NCBI RefSeq assembly: GCF_000003195.3
Contig: NW_018396406.1
Coordinates: 320,015 to 384,014, forward strand
Direction: 5' to 3'
Length of the DNA stretch: 64,000 nt
Source: Sorghum bicolor
Taxonomy: Eukaryota; Streptophyta; Magnoliopsida; Poales; Poaceae
Below are positions 25,784-37,378 of the stretch, piece after piece. The position numbers were made by a program, and so were the translations under genes. Each line of letters starts with the position of its first letter. Positions within the stretch are counted from its first letter, which is position 1. The notes under the pieces were generated by a model, which did no database searches, was not told the DNA's origin, and was given only the letters and a program-made list of their open reading frames with translations.

Positions 25784-26246
25784 TGTCGACGAAAGCTAGT
25801 CGGCAGTGTACCTTGGGGTATACCCACGGTAGTAGTTTATCGGCAGACAGGTGCGCAAGCTACGAACTCGATGGTGACGCAAGACACAGACAAGGTTTTT
25901 ATCCAGGTGCGGCCGCCGTGTGGGCGTAATACCTACGTCCTGCGTCGGATTGTATTGGATTGAGTTGAGATGAGATGAGATGTCTATTGAGGGTCCCTTG
26001 ACTCTCTTTATATAGTCCAGAGGGCAGGATTACAAATCTAGAAACTAATCCTAGTCGATTACAATTGCCATAGATAGCATGATATCAATTCCTATTCTAA
26101 CCGACTAGAATCTTGCTTGGTCTCCACGTCTTGTTTCCTTGCGCGAGACTCCAGGTAGTTGGATGAAGCCCCACGTCTTCCTCATGATGGACCAAGTCTC
26201 TTGGTCCAAGTCTAGCCGTAAGGGTATAGGGGTTTATACCCCCACA
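25784..26246 (-). repeat. 3' LTR of Tat element 1
   Basis: 463 bp, plus-strand ends TGTCGACG...CCCCCACA, direct repeat of 37399-37861. The minus-strand TATA element CTATATAAAG is at 26006-26015. Confidence 0.92.
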
Positions 26247-26262
26247 GCTAGTCCCCGAGTAC
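26247..26262 (-). promoter_or_regulatory. Polypurine-tract region of Tat element 1
   Basis: Minus strand ...GTACTCGGGGACTAGC lies directly before the LTR start TGTGGGGG. It is G-rich but not a pure purine run; position is the main evidence. Confidence 0.5.
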
Positions 26263-27302
26263 CATGTATTGTGATGTAACACGCCATCTTGAACTTCTTT
26301 GACCAGTGAGGCTTGACGTCTTCAATAAGCAGGAAAGTTGCCCAAACAGTTGCAACGGTATTTTAACCAACTCAAAAGATAGTTGATCAACATCGACATC
26401 GAAGAAACAGGATGTTTGAAGAATGCATGGTGCTCTTAATCAAAAAAGATTTCTTTCCTGGTGAAGTGTGCCCACTTTACTTTTCTGAAAAGTATAGACC
26501 TCAAAAAAGCAAGCATATTCACCGTAAGGTGAAGTGTGCCCACTTAGTCCCCGAGCCTGGTAGTAGGTGACGTAGGCACATGGTGCCAGGGTCTAAAGAG
26601 AAAAACCACATAGAAAATCTGATATTGTGATGCATCGCTAGATGCATCGTATCGATGTAGTCCCCGAGCTTGCTGGAAGGCGAAGCATGAACCTTGTAGC
26701 AAGGTCTAAATAGTTAAAACTATCCAATTAAATGTTATGCAATTGCATTTTCCAAGCCAAGGGCGCGTCATACTTGCTTGCGACTAAATGGAAACAGCCA
26801 ACCGGTCCCGAGCACGTCTTGCTCGACGATTGGTACGGCCCCCGGATTTTCTAAAGGTCAGACTAGTCAAAATGGGCGAACTGGTCGACCAGTCCCCGAG
26901 CATATCATGCTCGGTGGTCGGTATAGTCCCCAAATTGTCGATTGGGTGAACTGGACGGCCAGTCCCCGAGCATATCATGCTCGGTGGTCGGTACAGTCCC
27001 CGGATTGTCGATTGGGCGAACTGGTCGGCCAGTCCCAGAGCATATCTTTTGAAAAAATTGTATCGCCGTATTAATGTGCGATGTGACGGAGCATCCTGCC
27101 ATATTGTCAGTCTGTTGCATAAAAAGGAGCGCCTGCTAATTGTATAGCCGCTCTTTGCGCGGGCCAAGAAAATGAAACCAACAATCATTTAGAAAAGCCA
27201 CCGAATTAACTACGATAATTCTTGAAAACCAAAACGCCACAACTGCCGCATGATCCGCCCATTTCCCCAAAATGCGGGAAGTGGAAAAGGTGGGTTTGCT
27301 GC
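26263..27302. other. Non-coding 3' region of Tat element 1
   Basis: No credible gene. It contains repeated AGTCCCCGAG motifs, a 70-bp minisatellite (26875-27054) and, at the far end, sequence leading into the TATA box of the antisense gene. Confidence 0.6.
26875..27054. repeat. 70-bp minisatellite, ~2.5 copies, with palindromic core
   Basis: AGTCCCCGAGCATATC starts at 26891 and 26961, with AGTCCCAGAGCATATC at 27031, exact spacing 70. Each unit contains the near-palindrome GAGCATATCATGCTC and a GGTCGACCAG or GGTCGGCCAG core. A degenerate earlier copy (GAGCACGTCTTGCTCG) lies near 26810. Confidence 0.88.
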
Positions 27303-27308
27303 TATAAA
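27303..27308 (+). promoter_or_regulatory. TATA box of the antisense gene in Tat element 1
   Basis: TATAAA in GCTATAAAGGGCTC, about 159 bp upstream of the ATG at 27462, on the strand opposite to gag-pol. Confidence 0.55.
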
Positions 27309-28312
27309 GGGCTCGATGTTGTGTTCATATTTTTACCCAGCAGTTACGTAGCAGCCTCCTTCCTTTGCCATTACTGCCTCCTGCCTTCGCCATCCCCAGC
27401 ATCCTCAACTCCCAGCTCAAAGCTTTTCCTAGCGAAGAGTGATTCGAAGAAAAGGGCCAAGATGATGGCCAAAGAGCGGAAGAAATCTCGGAGCACCACG
27501 AGGTCCCTCAATGACCTCGTCGGAATGGGAGTTCTGCACAACCAGGAGCTCGGCGGCTGGAGGGCACCAGAGAGAGTTACCCCGACCCCCACGCCGGTGA
27601 GATCGTAGTTTTTGAAGATTGCTTCAAAAGGGGATTTGGGGTTCCCGTTCATCCTTTTCTTCAAGGTCTTCTCCTTTACTATGAGATCGGGATTTGCAAT
27701 CTGCATCCAAACTCTATTCTCCTTATCTCTACCTTCATCCATTTGTGTGAAGCCTATGTTGGGATAGAACCACATTTCGATCTCTTCCGCTATCTATTCT
27801 GTTTGAGGAAGAAGGGAGCAGTTGGGGGCTCCAAGATTGTAGGTGGAGTATACCACAATCTTCGCGATGGGATGAAGAACCGTTACCTCAGCTGCGCATG
27901 GAACACCTCCCTCACCGAGTGGTACAAGAGGTGGTTCTACATCAGGGAGGAGCCGGGCAGCGCCACGTTCTGCGACGTCGGCTACATTCCCGAGAAGAGG
28001 GTTAGCTGGACTGATCGTCCAGAGTATACTGGTCAAGTGTCAGAGCTGATGAGCCTGATCGACTGGTCCCACCTGGACAGACCAGGAGTGGTTAGGAATT
28101 TCCTCGCCTGACGAGTGATGCCTTGACAGAGGAGGGTGCACTCGGCGTACGAGTACGCGGGAAGCCAAGACCCGACCAGGATGCACCGGGACAGCTTGGA
28201 GAAATCAGATATCCAGCGGAGGATGAATGAGTTATTCAACCTAGCTGACAATAACTTCATTCGTAGTGATGACCGGATGCATGCCTTCATGCTAGGCCGA
28301 CTAGCTCCTAAG

Positions 28313-28395
28313 GTAAATGGATACCCTGGTTTATTTGTAATGCTATTTGAATGCTATAGCCTTTTGATTGATGACTTGTCGCCTTTGTATGGCAG
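28313..28395 (+). other. Intron 1 of the antisense gene (Tat element 1)
   Basis: AAG|GTAAATGG ... TATGGCAG|ATAGG. Removing it joins two matching open frames (..LAPK + IGDIDRC..). Confidence 0.65.
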
Positions 28396-29563
28396 ATAGG
28401 AGATATTGACCGGTGCACAGTGTATGTGTCGCTGGCACCTAGTATGGACCATCCTGCTAGGGTAGACCCACCAGTAGACAATGCTGCTCGTTGTCTCCAA
28501 TACACCAGTAGCGACGAGGACCAGAGTTGTCCAGTGTCGACCACAGATGAAAGAGTCGCTGGGAAAAGGCCGATGGCTGTGGAGCCATCCTCCACGGAAG
28601 CAATTCCAGCGGGAACGGCTGTGGACCCTTCGATGGGCCAAGGCTCGACCAGCCATGCCCCCAAGCGTCGCCGGCTTGTGAGGATTGTCGACGATGACAA
28701 CGAAGAGGATGAGACAGCCCCGTCCTTGGTCTGAAGACCACGGAGTCGCCCTGACGTCACGCCGATCGATGCTGATCGGGTAATCAGGGACCCACCTGCC
28801 GCGCACGTCGAGCCGATACGTCCTGGAGGAACAGAAGCGGCCGCGGCGGCTAGGCGGACCAGGAGAAGGTTCTTCATGGCGGTGCACCGGAGCTCCGACC
28901 TATAAGTTCGAAAAAGTGCACCGGAGCTCCGACCTATAAGGTTCTTTACGAGGTTTGATGTTAGTATGGTAATCTGCATTAACTCTTCTTAGTGCAGCCT
29001 CGGATGTTGATCCGGGCAACACTGCCGGCTTGAGGACAACCAAGTCGGCAGTTGCTGATGACAATGCCACTGAGCAGACCGTCCACGAGCAGTCGGCAGA
29101 GCAGACCGCAGTTGTGGCCACGGCAGAGGTTGCCGAGGAGGAACCGGCCTAAGACGAGGCTAGGGCGAGCACCCCGGCAAGGGGCAATAAGACCGCGGGG
29201 ATGCCTCTCCCAAGTAGCGTTGCAGAGGAGGGAGACAGGATCCCGACCCCCCCTCCAGCTGAAGAAGAGACGGGTCCAACTCCAGCCCCAGCACAGGCTT
29301 CCACGCTTGAGGGCTCCCCTAGCCGGGGTAAGGGTCCTATGATACCTGTTGCCGTGGCTAGGGGTAGCGCAGAGGGCGAGGAGGCCCGCACGGCCTCTGA
29401 TGACGAAGTGGAGGAGATCCAGGGGCATCCCCACGATGGTCGCCAACACGTTTACGTGCGGCGCCAGCGTGGGGACCACTGGGCCGGCCACGAGGAGATC
29501 GCCGAGACCGAGGAGGCGGCGAGGGTAGAGCGCGCTGCTAAGCGGCTCATTGATGAAGTTAAG

Positions 29564-29639
29564 GTGAGTGGTCTTGTATTCTGCTGGAGTATGTATATAC
29601 TATTGCTTGTTCACTATGCGATATGTATATTTCTCGTAG
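29564..29639 (+). other. Intron 3 of the antisense gene (Tat element 1)
   Basis: AAG|GTGAGTGG ... TTCTCGTAG|GGTGCAATG. T-rich, with good donor and acceptor consensus. Confidence 0.65.
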
Positions 29640-30788
29640 GGTGCAATGAAAACAGCGAAGTACCAAAAAAGGTACTTCGACCAAATCGAGGGTGTGGTCT
29701 CTGAGAACAAGGCCTTGACTGCAGAGGTGGACCGCCTTCGACTGGAGGCCGAAAGGGAGGCGGCCGAGAAGGCGGCTCAGGAGGAGCATCTGCTGGACCT
29801 GACTCGGCGACTAGCCGATAAGGACCGTGAGAAAAGGGGTAGGTCAAGTTATGTGAGCAGTTGCGGTTAACCGTGTGGTCGGTTTTGATGACCAACAATT
29901 ATTACTTCAGGTCTCGAGGAGGAGATCGAGCGTCTCCGAAAAGAGAGGGACCAGCTCGACAAGAGCGTGCCAGTGCGCTGGAAACCGGGCGCAAGGTTGG
30001 CGAAGAGCTGAAGACCAGGAGTCGGGAGCTCGCTGGTAAGAGCTATTTTGTCCTTTTCGACCACGCAGTTCTATCTCTTTTTTATATTGCCGTAGCATGT
30101 TGCTGACTGTGTGCCTGGTTTTTCATCAAAACTTTGTCATAGTGCTTAAAGCCAACACTAAGAAGCACCTAGATGAGCTGGTCAAGGAACGGGACTCCTG
30201 GAAGACGAACTGTATCAAGCTCTGGAAAGGAGTTGCCCCAGTACTTGACCTGATCAGCCCTGAGCTCCCCGAGGACCAGCCCCCCGCACTGAAGCCGACC
30301 CCGGTCGAGAAGGCGCAGCAAGCGTGGGGCTGGCTTCAGTAGTTCGTCAAGGATGCCGGGGAGTGTGCCGGAGCACACATCCTCAGCATGGTACGCGCTC
30401 ACTACCCCCTGGTCGATCTGTCCCGGCTGGAGAGGGGATATCCCAAGGAGGTTGGTTCGAAGGAGGTAGATGACCTTCGCATCAGCCTGCTCGACCTATC
30501 GTCGACGGTGATCGGCGATATAAATCTCTGCGGGATGTCAAGCCCCCCGGATTAGCTGGAATCAGATAGGTCGGCCAGGGAGTTGTCAGGGGCATCGATT
30601 GTAGGAGATGGGCGGTCGACGCCTGCGGTCTCGACCAGCGAGGCGCCGGTGGCCCCGACCCCTTCGGCGGGACGAGAGAGCCGTGCGGGTGACCAGCCTG
30701 AGCAGTAGGCTCGTAGTGTAGTCTCTAGGAGTAGACCAGAAGCCGCCTAGGGGGTGTTTATTGTAAACTTTGTATATATAAAGTTTGT

Positions 30789-30794
30789 AATAAA
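30789..30794 (+). terminator. Poly(A) signal of the antisense gene
   Basis: AATAAA, 81 bp after the last stop codon of the antisense gene (TAG at 30706-30708), in an AT-rich stretch between the two convergent genes. The region 30709-31008 holds nothing else recognisable. Confidence 0.5.
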
Positions 30795-31008
30795 GTCCGA
30801 ATTTTGAGAACCATGGTTTTGACCGCTGTAAATAAATTTGCTTGTGTGATGTATCACGGAATCATGCTGATTGCCCTTGAGTAGCTTGTCAAGGAAAATT
30901 ATTGTAGTACTTGTCGAGTATTCTGCATATGTAAAAGTATATATCAAAAAGGCAAACCTTATTATTATTCATCAAAAAGGATTTACAAGTAAAATGTACT
31001 GAAACTTA

Positions 31009-32232
31009 GGGATAGAAGCGATGTAGTTTGTCTATGTGCTAGGAGTTGGGCAAGCGTGTTCCATTTGGGTACGCCAGTCTATAAGATGTAGGCGAAGTTA
31101 CCACAAAAGGTCCTTCCCAGGGTGTAGATAACTTGTGCATTCCCTCCTGGCTTATTTTCCATTTGAGTACCAGATCACCGACCACGAAGGAGCGGTCTTT
31201 GACGTTCCTATTGTGGTATCGTCGAATGGCCTCGAGATACTTTGTTGTTCGAAGGCAAGAAGTTAGGCGTCTCTCTTCTGTGCAGTTGATTTCAAGTTCT
31301 CTGGCGAGGTCTGCTGAAGACTGGTTGAAATGTTCGACTCTTGGAGATCCAAAGGCTACGTCCGAGGGGAGCACTGCCTCAGCCCCATAAACTATAAAAT
31401 AGGGAGATACGCCTGTGTTCCGACTAGGCTGTGTTCGGAGACCCCAAACCACGGCCGGTAACTCTTTCATCCACCGCCCTAGTGCCCTGTCGTTTTCCAT
31501 GTACAACCTTTTCTTTAGAGCATCAATAATCATTCCATTTGCTCGCTCGACTTGACCGTTGGCTCGCGGATGGGCTACCGACACGTACTTTATGACTATG
31601 CCTCTGTCATCACAGAAGTTCCAGAATGTAGTGCTAGGGAACTGAGTGCCCAGACCGGTGATTATGCTGTTGGGAACCTCGAATCTATGTATGATTTGAT
31701 TGAGGAATTCCACGGCCTTGTCGGAAGTCACTTTGACCAGTGGCATGTATTCGATCCACTTCGAGAACTTGTCGATTAGCACGAACATGAATTTGAAGTT
31801 GCTGGGAGTCAGTTTGAATGGCCTGATCATGTCAAGACCCCAACAGGCGAATGGCCAAGACGACAGAATCGTCTGGATCTCATGAGCGTGTACGTGGGTC
31901 TGTTTGGCGAAGAACTGACATCCTTCGCAATGCCGGACTAGTTTCTCGGCGTCGGCGACTGCGGTTGGCCAGTAAAAACCTGCTCGGAAGGCCTTTCCGA
32001 CCAGTGTTCTAGAGGCGGTGTGGTTGCCACAGGATCCAGCATGTATGTCATCCAATAGTTTGATGCCATCATCTTGAGCTATGCACTTTAGCAAGACTTC
32101 TGAGTTTGCATTCTTGCGCATAAATCTGCCATCGACGAGTATATAATTTTTGGAGCGTCGAATGAGACGCTCATTCTCTGTTTTGTCTTGGAGACCCGAT
32201 CCATCCAAAAGGTACTTAACAAAAGGAGTGCG
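31009..32232 (-). pseudogene. Integrase of Tat element 1, catalytic Asp lost
   Basis: Open from 32208 to 31039 (389 codons), preceded in frame by a TAG at 32233. It shows an HHCC zinc region (AGSCGNH...CEGCQFFAK), the first catalytic Asp in GLDMI, and the Glu in GQVERANG, then a C-terminal WEGPF module. Where the family has an Asp in the TDxGTQF-type motif, this copy reads TGLGTQF (Gly codon at 31654-31656), so the DDE triad is broken. A TAG at 31039 cuts the last ~10 codons; the frame continues to a natural-looking end RFYP plus TAA at 31009. Confidence 0.8.
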
Positions 32233-33148
32233 CTAGTCATGGCCGCTGGCTGTCGGAGTGGCGTCCCCTACGAGCAGTGTCTCGTTGGATGGTGTATCGA
32301 CCAGGTCCATTCCGACGCTTGGTGTGTGAATGTCCTGAACAAAAACACCTTGCGGAACCTCGGCCCAGGAAGATCCTATCTTTGATAGCGCATCCGCTGC
32401 TTGATTCTTGTCCCAGACCACGTGGATGTACTCTATGCCGTAAAAATTAGATTCCCACCTCCGGATTTCTTTGTAGTACAGGTCCATCTTCTCGTGAGTC
32501 ATGTCCCACTCCTTATTTAACTGGTTGATGTCCAGGGCAGAGTCGCCGCAGACGTTAAGGCGCTTAACTCCCAGCTCGACAGCCAATCGGATGCCGTGCA
32601 GGCATGCTTCGTACTCGGCGACATTGTTGGATGCCGGGAAGATGTCCGAAGGACGTAGCGTAGTTTGTCCTTGTTTGGTGAAATGAAAAGGATGCCGGCA
32701 CCAGCGCCATTGATGTTTAAAGACCCGTCGAAGAACATTGACCAGTGATCGAAGATATCTGGTGAGGGAGGTGCGTTGAGATCCGTCCATTCTGCGATGA
32801 AGTCGACCAGAGCTTGAGACTTGACAGTTGTCCGACTCTAGAAATCTAATGAGAATGGACATAGCTCCATGGCCCATTTTACAATCCTACCATTGGCGTC
32901 CTTGTTGCACAAAATGTCGCCCAACAGAAAACTCATGGTAACTAAGACGTGATGGCCATCGAAGTAGTGCTTCAGCTTCCTTGAAGTGATTAAGATGGCG
33001 TAGATTAGCTTTTGTATCTGGGGATACCTAGTCTTAGATTCATTTAGGACTTCGCTTATGAAGTATACTGGTCTCTGGACTTTGTAGACGTGGCCTGGTT
33101 CATCCTGCTTGACCACAAGCACCGTGGAAACGACCCGATCAGTTGCTG
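32233..33148 (-). pseudogene. RNase H region of Tat element 1
   Basis: Two RNase H-like parts. The upstream part contains [19 protein letters not shown] (RT-linked RNase H). The downstream part has MFFDGSLNINGAGAGI, then in another frame SNNVAEYEACLHGIRLA and GDSALDINQLN, the pattern of the extra archaeal-type RNase H known from the Tat lineage. At least one frameshift (between about 32517 and 32690) and a TAG at 32233 interrupt it. Confidence 0.72.
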
Positions 33149-34179
33149 CTATATAGAGGAGCAGGTCCTCATTAGGTTGAGGTGTGGTGAGGACGGGTGG
33201 TGAGGTGACGAAAGTTTTGAGCTGGGTGAACGCAGTGTAGGCCTCTTCTGTCCAGGAGAACTTTTCCGATGCTTTCCGAAGTTTAAAGAAGGGAAGCCCT
33301 TTTCCCCCAGCCTAGAGATAAATCGGCTGAGAGCTGCCATGCACCTCGTGAGCTTTTGAACATCTTTGACATTCCTGGATGGTCGCATATCAAGCCCTGC
33401 CTTGACTTTTGAGGGGTTTGGCCGTATGCCGTCGCGACTGACGACGTTGCCGAGCAGTATACCAGAGGGAACCCCGAAGATGCATTTTTTGAGGTTAAGC
33501 TTCCACTTGTATTTAGTTAGCACTTTAAAGTGCGGTCTAAGTTGTCGATCAGGGTGCTTGTGTCCCTGGTTTTGATGACAACGTCGTCGACGTAGGCCTC
33601 GATGAGGTCGTCACGTATCTCGTTGTGGAGGCATTACTAAATAGCGCGTTAATAGGTGGCTCCGGTGTTTTTGAGTCTGAAGGACATGGTGGTGTAGCAA
33701 TACGCACCGAAAGGAGTGATGAAGGAAGTTTTAATCTGGTCGTCTTCCTTTAGCGAGATCTGGTGGTAACTAGAGTAACAGTCAAGAAAAGAGAGTAGTT
33801 CGCATCCAGCCGTTGAATCGACCACCTCGTCGATACGGGGGAGACCAAAAGGATCTTTAGGACAGTGTTTATTGAGATCAGTGTAATCAATGCACATTCT
33901 CCATTCATTATTCTTTTTTCTTACAAGGACTGGATTGGCGAGCCAATCGGGGTGATACACTTCTTTAATAAATCCGGCTGCTAAAAGCCGTGTAATATCT
34001 ATCCTAATAGCCTCCTTTTTGTCACGAGCGAACCGTCGTAGCTTCTATTTGATAGGTCTTGCGGTCTTTGAGACGTTTAAGGAGTGCTTGATCAGGCTTC
34101 GTGGGACGCCGGGCATGTCTGCAGGTTTCCATTCGAAGACGCTTACGTTGTCCCTTAGAAACCTAACGAGCGCGTCTTC
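33149..34179 (-). pseudogene. Reverse transcriptase of Tat element 1
   Basis: Shows LVRKKNNEWRMCIDYTDLNK, FLDCYSSYHQI, TTMSFRLKNTGATY and the catalytic YVDD box (33583-33594). Interrupted by stops at 34045, 33649, 33637 and 33634 (TAG or TAA) and by frameshifts near 33530 and 33300. It is continuous with protease upstream apart from the TAG at 34180. Confidence 0.8.
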
Positions 34180-34872
34180 CTATTTGGCGTCCAGGTTGGC
34201 CTCGATGAGAGGTGTCTTCTCTAGGCTGCCATCGACCAGTTGTACTTCCTTGTGCTCTTTGGACTTGGAGTTTTTTCTTGGAGTCTCCTGCTCGGGTAGT
34301 TGGAGCTGGTTGGGTGGAACTTGCGTGGCTTGTGCTACTGTTTCTGCCATGCGAATCGAGAGGTCAATTGCCTCGGTGATCTTGAAGCTTTCTTCTTTGC
34401 AAGTATATGCGGTGTAGACGTTGCCTCTGATAGTTAAGATGTCCTTCTCAGTTGGCATCTTGAGGACCAGGTATGAGTAGTGCGGAACTGCCATGAACTT
34501 TGTAAGCGAAGGACGGTCGAGGATTGCATGGTAGGTCCCATCGAAGTCGGCGACCACAAAGTTGACGAACTCTGTGCGGAATTGGTCTGGTGTTCCGAAC
34601 TGGACGGGGAGCGTTATCTGGCCAAGGGGTACTGAACTTTGACCCGGCAAGACGCCCCAGAACTGAGCGTCGTACGGTTTCAGCTGTGCCGGTGTTAACT
34701 TGAGAGCAGGCAGGCTATTGCGGAATAGGATGTCGATGGAGCTACCCCTGTCAACGAGCACTCGCTCGAACCTGACGCTGTTGATGCATGGGTCCAAGAT
34801 CAACGAGAAGCACCCTGGTTCTGGGATGGCGGCACACTGGTCCTGCCTGTTGAAGGAAATCTCTCGGTGCGA
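34180..34872 (-). pseudogene. Protease region of Tat element 1
   Basis: Frame from 34803 to 34180 containing the aspartic protease segment RVLVDRGSSIDILF and an ILDRPSLTKF element. The active-site triplet reads D-R-G (Arg codon at 34747-34749) where the family usually has D-G-G or D-T/S-G, so the enzyme is probably dead. A TAG at 34873 separates it from gag in the same frame. Confidence 0.75.
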
Positions 34873-37077
34873 CTAGGGAGGGAATTTAGGATCGGCGATA
34901 AGGCCATCGGTGGTGTCCACATTAAGGCAAGCCCTCTTCAAGAGCTTTCTTTATCGTTTTGACTTGATGGAGACTTTGCCTACGAAGATGGAGTGTACCA
35001 CGTCGGTGGGACTGACATATTGGTGCCGTGGGTCCCTATCCTGGTCGTCGTCTTCGTCTTCCTGACTGCGTCTGTCCTGTTTCCTGTTTTTCTTGGCGGT
35101 ATCCCCCTGAGCGGCCCGCTGTGTGTAGACGCTTTTGAGGACACGACATTCTTGCATCGTATGATTGGACTTGGGATGGAGTTGGCACGGTCCTTTCAGC
35201 GTCTTGTTGTAGTCTTCCTGGTAGTCTCGCCGTCCGTTGGGACGCTTGACTGTGTTTACCTCGTGATCGTTGTCGCGAGGTCGCTTGCCTCTGAAATCGT
35301 CGCGATTGTCACGACGCCTGTCCCACCCTTCTCGGTGGTCGCGGTTGTCGCCGCGGCGGGGATTCTGGTTGTCGAAACGCCCGCGGCTGTCGTCTCATCG
35401 GGGAGGCTGCTCGGCTCTTCTTACATCTTCTCGGATGAGCTTTTCTGTGTCGTCGGCGTCAGCGTAGTTTTTAGCCGTGGCGAGGAGCTTGGCAACCGTG
35501 GTCGGCCTTTTGCGCAGTACCTTACTTCTCAATACTTCATGGAAGCATAGGCCCTTGATGAAGGCCGATATAGCCTCGTCGTGAGAAATCTTCGAAATCT
35601 TGAGGCGCATATCTGAGAAGCGTCAGATGTAATCACACAAGGGCTCATTCTTCCTGTCCCTTATCCTTTCGAGATCGTATTTGTTTCCGGGCTGCTCGCA
35701 GGTAGCAATGAAATTATCAATAAATGCCTGGCGCAATTCTTCCCAAGAATCGAAAGAGTCCTCGGGTAGACCGAGGAGCCATTGGTGGCCGGCTTGGTCA
35801 AGGACAACTGGGAAGTAGTTTGCCATGACGTGCTCGTCCCCTGCAGCTGATCGGACTGCAATCTCGTAAAGAGTGATCCAATTTTCGAGATTCTCCTTGC
35901 CATCGTACTTTTTAAGCTTCTCAAGCTTGAGGTTGCGAGGCCATACAACTTGGCGAAGGTGTGAGGAGAACTGTCTTAGGCCAGGGGGGCCATGTGCTGC
36001 ATCGTACTCAATGTGTTGCACGTTTTCGTGTACTGCTCGTTCCGTAATGCGCCTATTGATGCGTTCGTGGACATCCCTAGCAGGGATGTTGTGTCGCAGG
36101 TCTCGGTCTTGGTTCACCTCCTGACCACGTCCACGCCTTTGTTCGTGGTAACTGTGAGCGTCCCGACCACGATTGTCACGATGGGTGTTCTTCCTTCGAT
36201 TGTTGATAGGTGAACAGCTACGATGGTGCCCACCGGATCGCGGTGAGGTTCGGCTGCGGTGAGTCTGATCAGAGGTGACCTCCGTATAGGAGACAGCTTG
36301 GACCCTTTTAAGCAGAGTGGCAGTCTGTCCCATGGCTGTGATCAGATGTGCTCGTATATTGGATCGGATGCCTTGGTACTCCGGAGTATCGGGGAGTCGA
36401 TCCAGGTTTGCCATGGCTACAACCACGTTGGCGCTTGGTGTCTTGTAGACTTGCTGATTTCCGACCATGTCGAAAGCATCGCTAAGGTTGTGTGGGGCGA
36501 GTTGCCACTCCTCATCTGCTCGCCGCTGAGCACGATCGGCGTTACGCTATTCGTGCTGTTGTCTTTGTTCGTCGGTTTCACCGTCGACAAATGGTTCATC
36601 ATTGCTGACGTTAAAAACCAGATCTCCTCGTTGGGGTGGAAAGACTGCAAAGCGGGAAAAACCCGGGGGGTAAGGTGGTAGATCCAGGTTGTAGTCTTCG
36701 TCCTCGGGGTGTAAAACCTCAGTAGGGACAGATCCTGTACTAGAGTTTGTGCTGGTGGCCTTGTCGTCTGGTAGTGTTCGGATAGACACCATGTTGACAA
36801 AGTGACGAGTTGACCCACTGATTTGCCCTGGCGACAATCCCATCTTCCCGAATAGAGAATTGGTATGCCGCGAAAACTGATCAGCCGCGTTGTTTAGACC
36901 GTGAGGGAAGTTCTGGTCTGGTGAGACTGTCCTAAACTTGACAGCCCATCCCGTGGTGGTCGATGTTATTGTTAGGGACGTCTCTAGTGGTTCGTGCGTG
37001 GAGACACGAGTTGGTCGACGGGAGTCGAAAAAATTTGATGTTGTCGCCTGATCGGGCTTGCGTGAAATCGAATCCAC
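34873..37077 (-). pseudogene. gag of Tat element 1
   Basis: One continuous frame from ATG 37077 apart from in-frame stops at 36547 (TAG), 35623 (TGA), 35395 (TGA), 34951 (TAA) and 34873 (TAG). The middle contains a retrotransposon gag domain (FPVVLDQAGHQWLLGLPEDS ... FIDNFIATCEQ). The later part is Arg/Asp-rich (RRDNRDDFRG) with a CxLHPKSNHTMQEC-like zinc motif. Each stop is one C-to-T change from CAG, CAA or CGA, as expected from deamination of methylated DNA. The frame is otherwise well kept. Confidence 0.8.
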
Positions 37078-37378
37078 CAGGTTGGAGGCTTCGAGAAGTT
37101 TGTGGTCGGCGCGATTGAGGGCTTGAAGAAGATCCGAGTTATCGACTCGCTTTGCCCTGTAGCGAGGGAGCAGAGGTCGGGTCCTCAGAGCCGGCGTGAT
37201 CGGAGCCGACGCCTCTACTGTCCCACATTAGATCTGGGTTTCTTCTGGAGCCGTGGTCGTAAGGCCGCCACCACGAGTTGTCCAAGTGATCTGCCCGACA
37301 GTGAACGTGAGACCTTCAGCCACGGCCGCGGAAGCTAGGATGATGATCATCTTGTTCGTCTGGGAAGCTGCACGCACA
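37078..37378 (-). other. Leader between PBS and gag, Tat element 1
   Basis: About 300 bp with no gene; only short shadow ORFs. Confidence 0.6.

Larger units (their letters stand above)
27462..30708 (+). pseudogene. Antisense spliced gene, PF04195-type gypsy transposase-like protein with coiled coils
   Basis: Runs opposite to gag-pol. Proposed exons: 27462-28312, 28396-28940, 28998-29563, 29640-29838, 29911-30035, 30143-30708, all with GT..AG introns of about 57-107 bp. Exon 1 encodes MMAKERKKSR followed, after a frame change, by a segment including GEIVVFEDCFKRGFGVP and HLCEAYVGIEPHFDLFRYLF, which resembles the 'putative gypsy type transposon' family PF04195. Exon 2 ends in a basic stretch (KRRRLVRIV), exon 3 is acidic and proline-rich, and exons 4-6 are rich in heptad-like E/K/L segments (coiled coil). 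Breaks: a 1-bp frameshift at the GA run 27570-27576; stops at 28109, 28124 and 28732, near 28937, and near 29150; a frameshift in exon 5; stops near 30340 and 30553. An AATAAA at 30789 follows the final stop. The molecular role of such extra ORFs is not established. The exon 2/intron 2 border is the least sure. Confidence 0.7.

Noticed and set aside
26778..27188. Plus- and minus-strand ORFs over the 70-bp minisatellite
   Set aside because: Open on both strands only because the repeat unit lacks stops; translated repeats show no known domain.
28881..28940. 25-bp direct repeat (GTGCACCGGAGCTCC...) in antisense exon 2 as a target-site or transposon footprint
   Set aside because: Simple local tandem duplication with a 10-bp spacer; no terminal repeats or inserted element between the copies.
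34993..35550. 185-codon plus-strand ORF (hydrophobic) in Tat element 1
   Set aside because: It is the reverse complement of the Arg/Asp-rich gag segment, which yields Val/Ser-rich shadows without being a gene.
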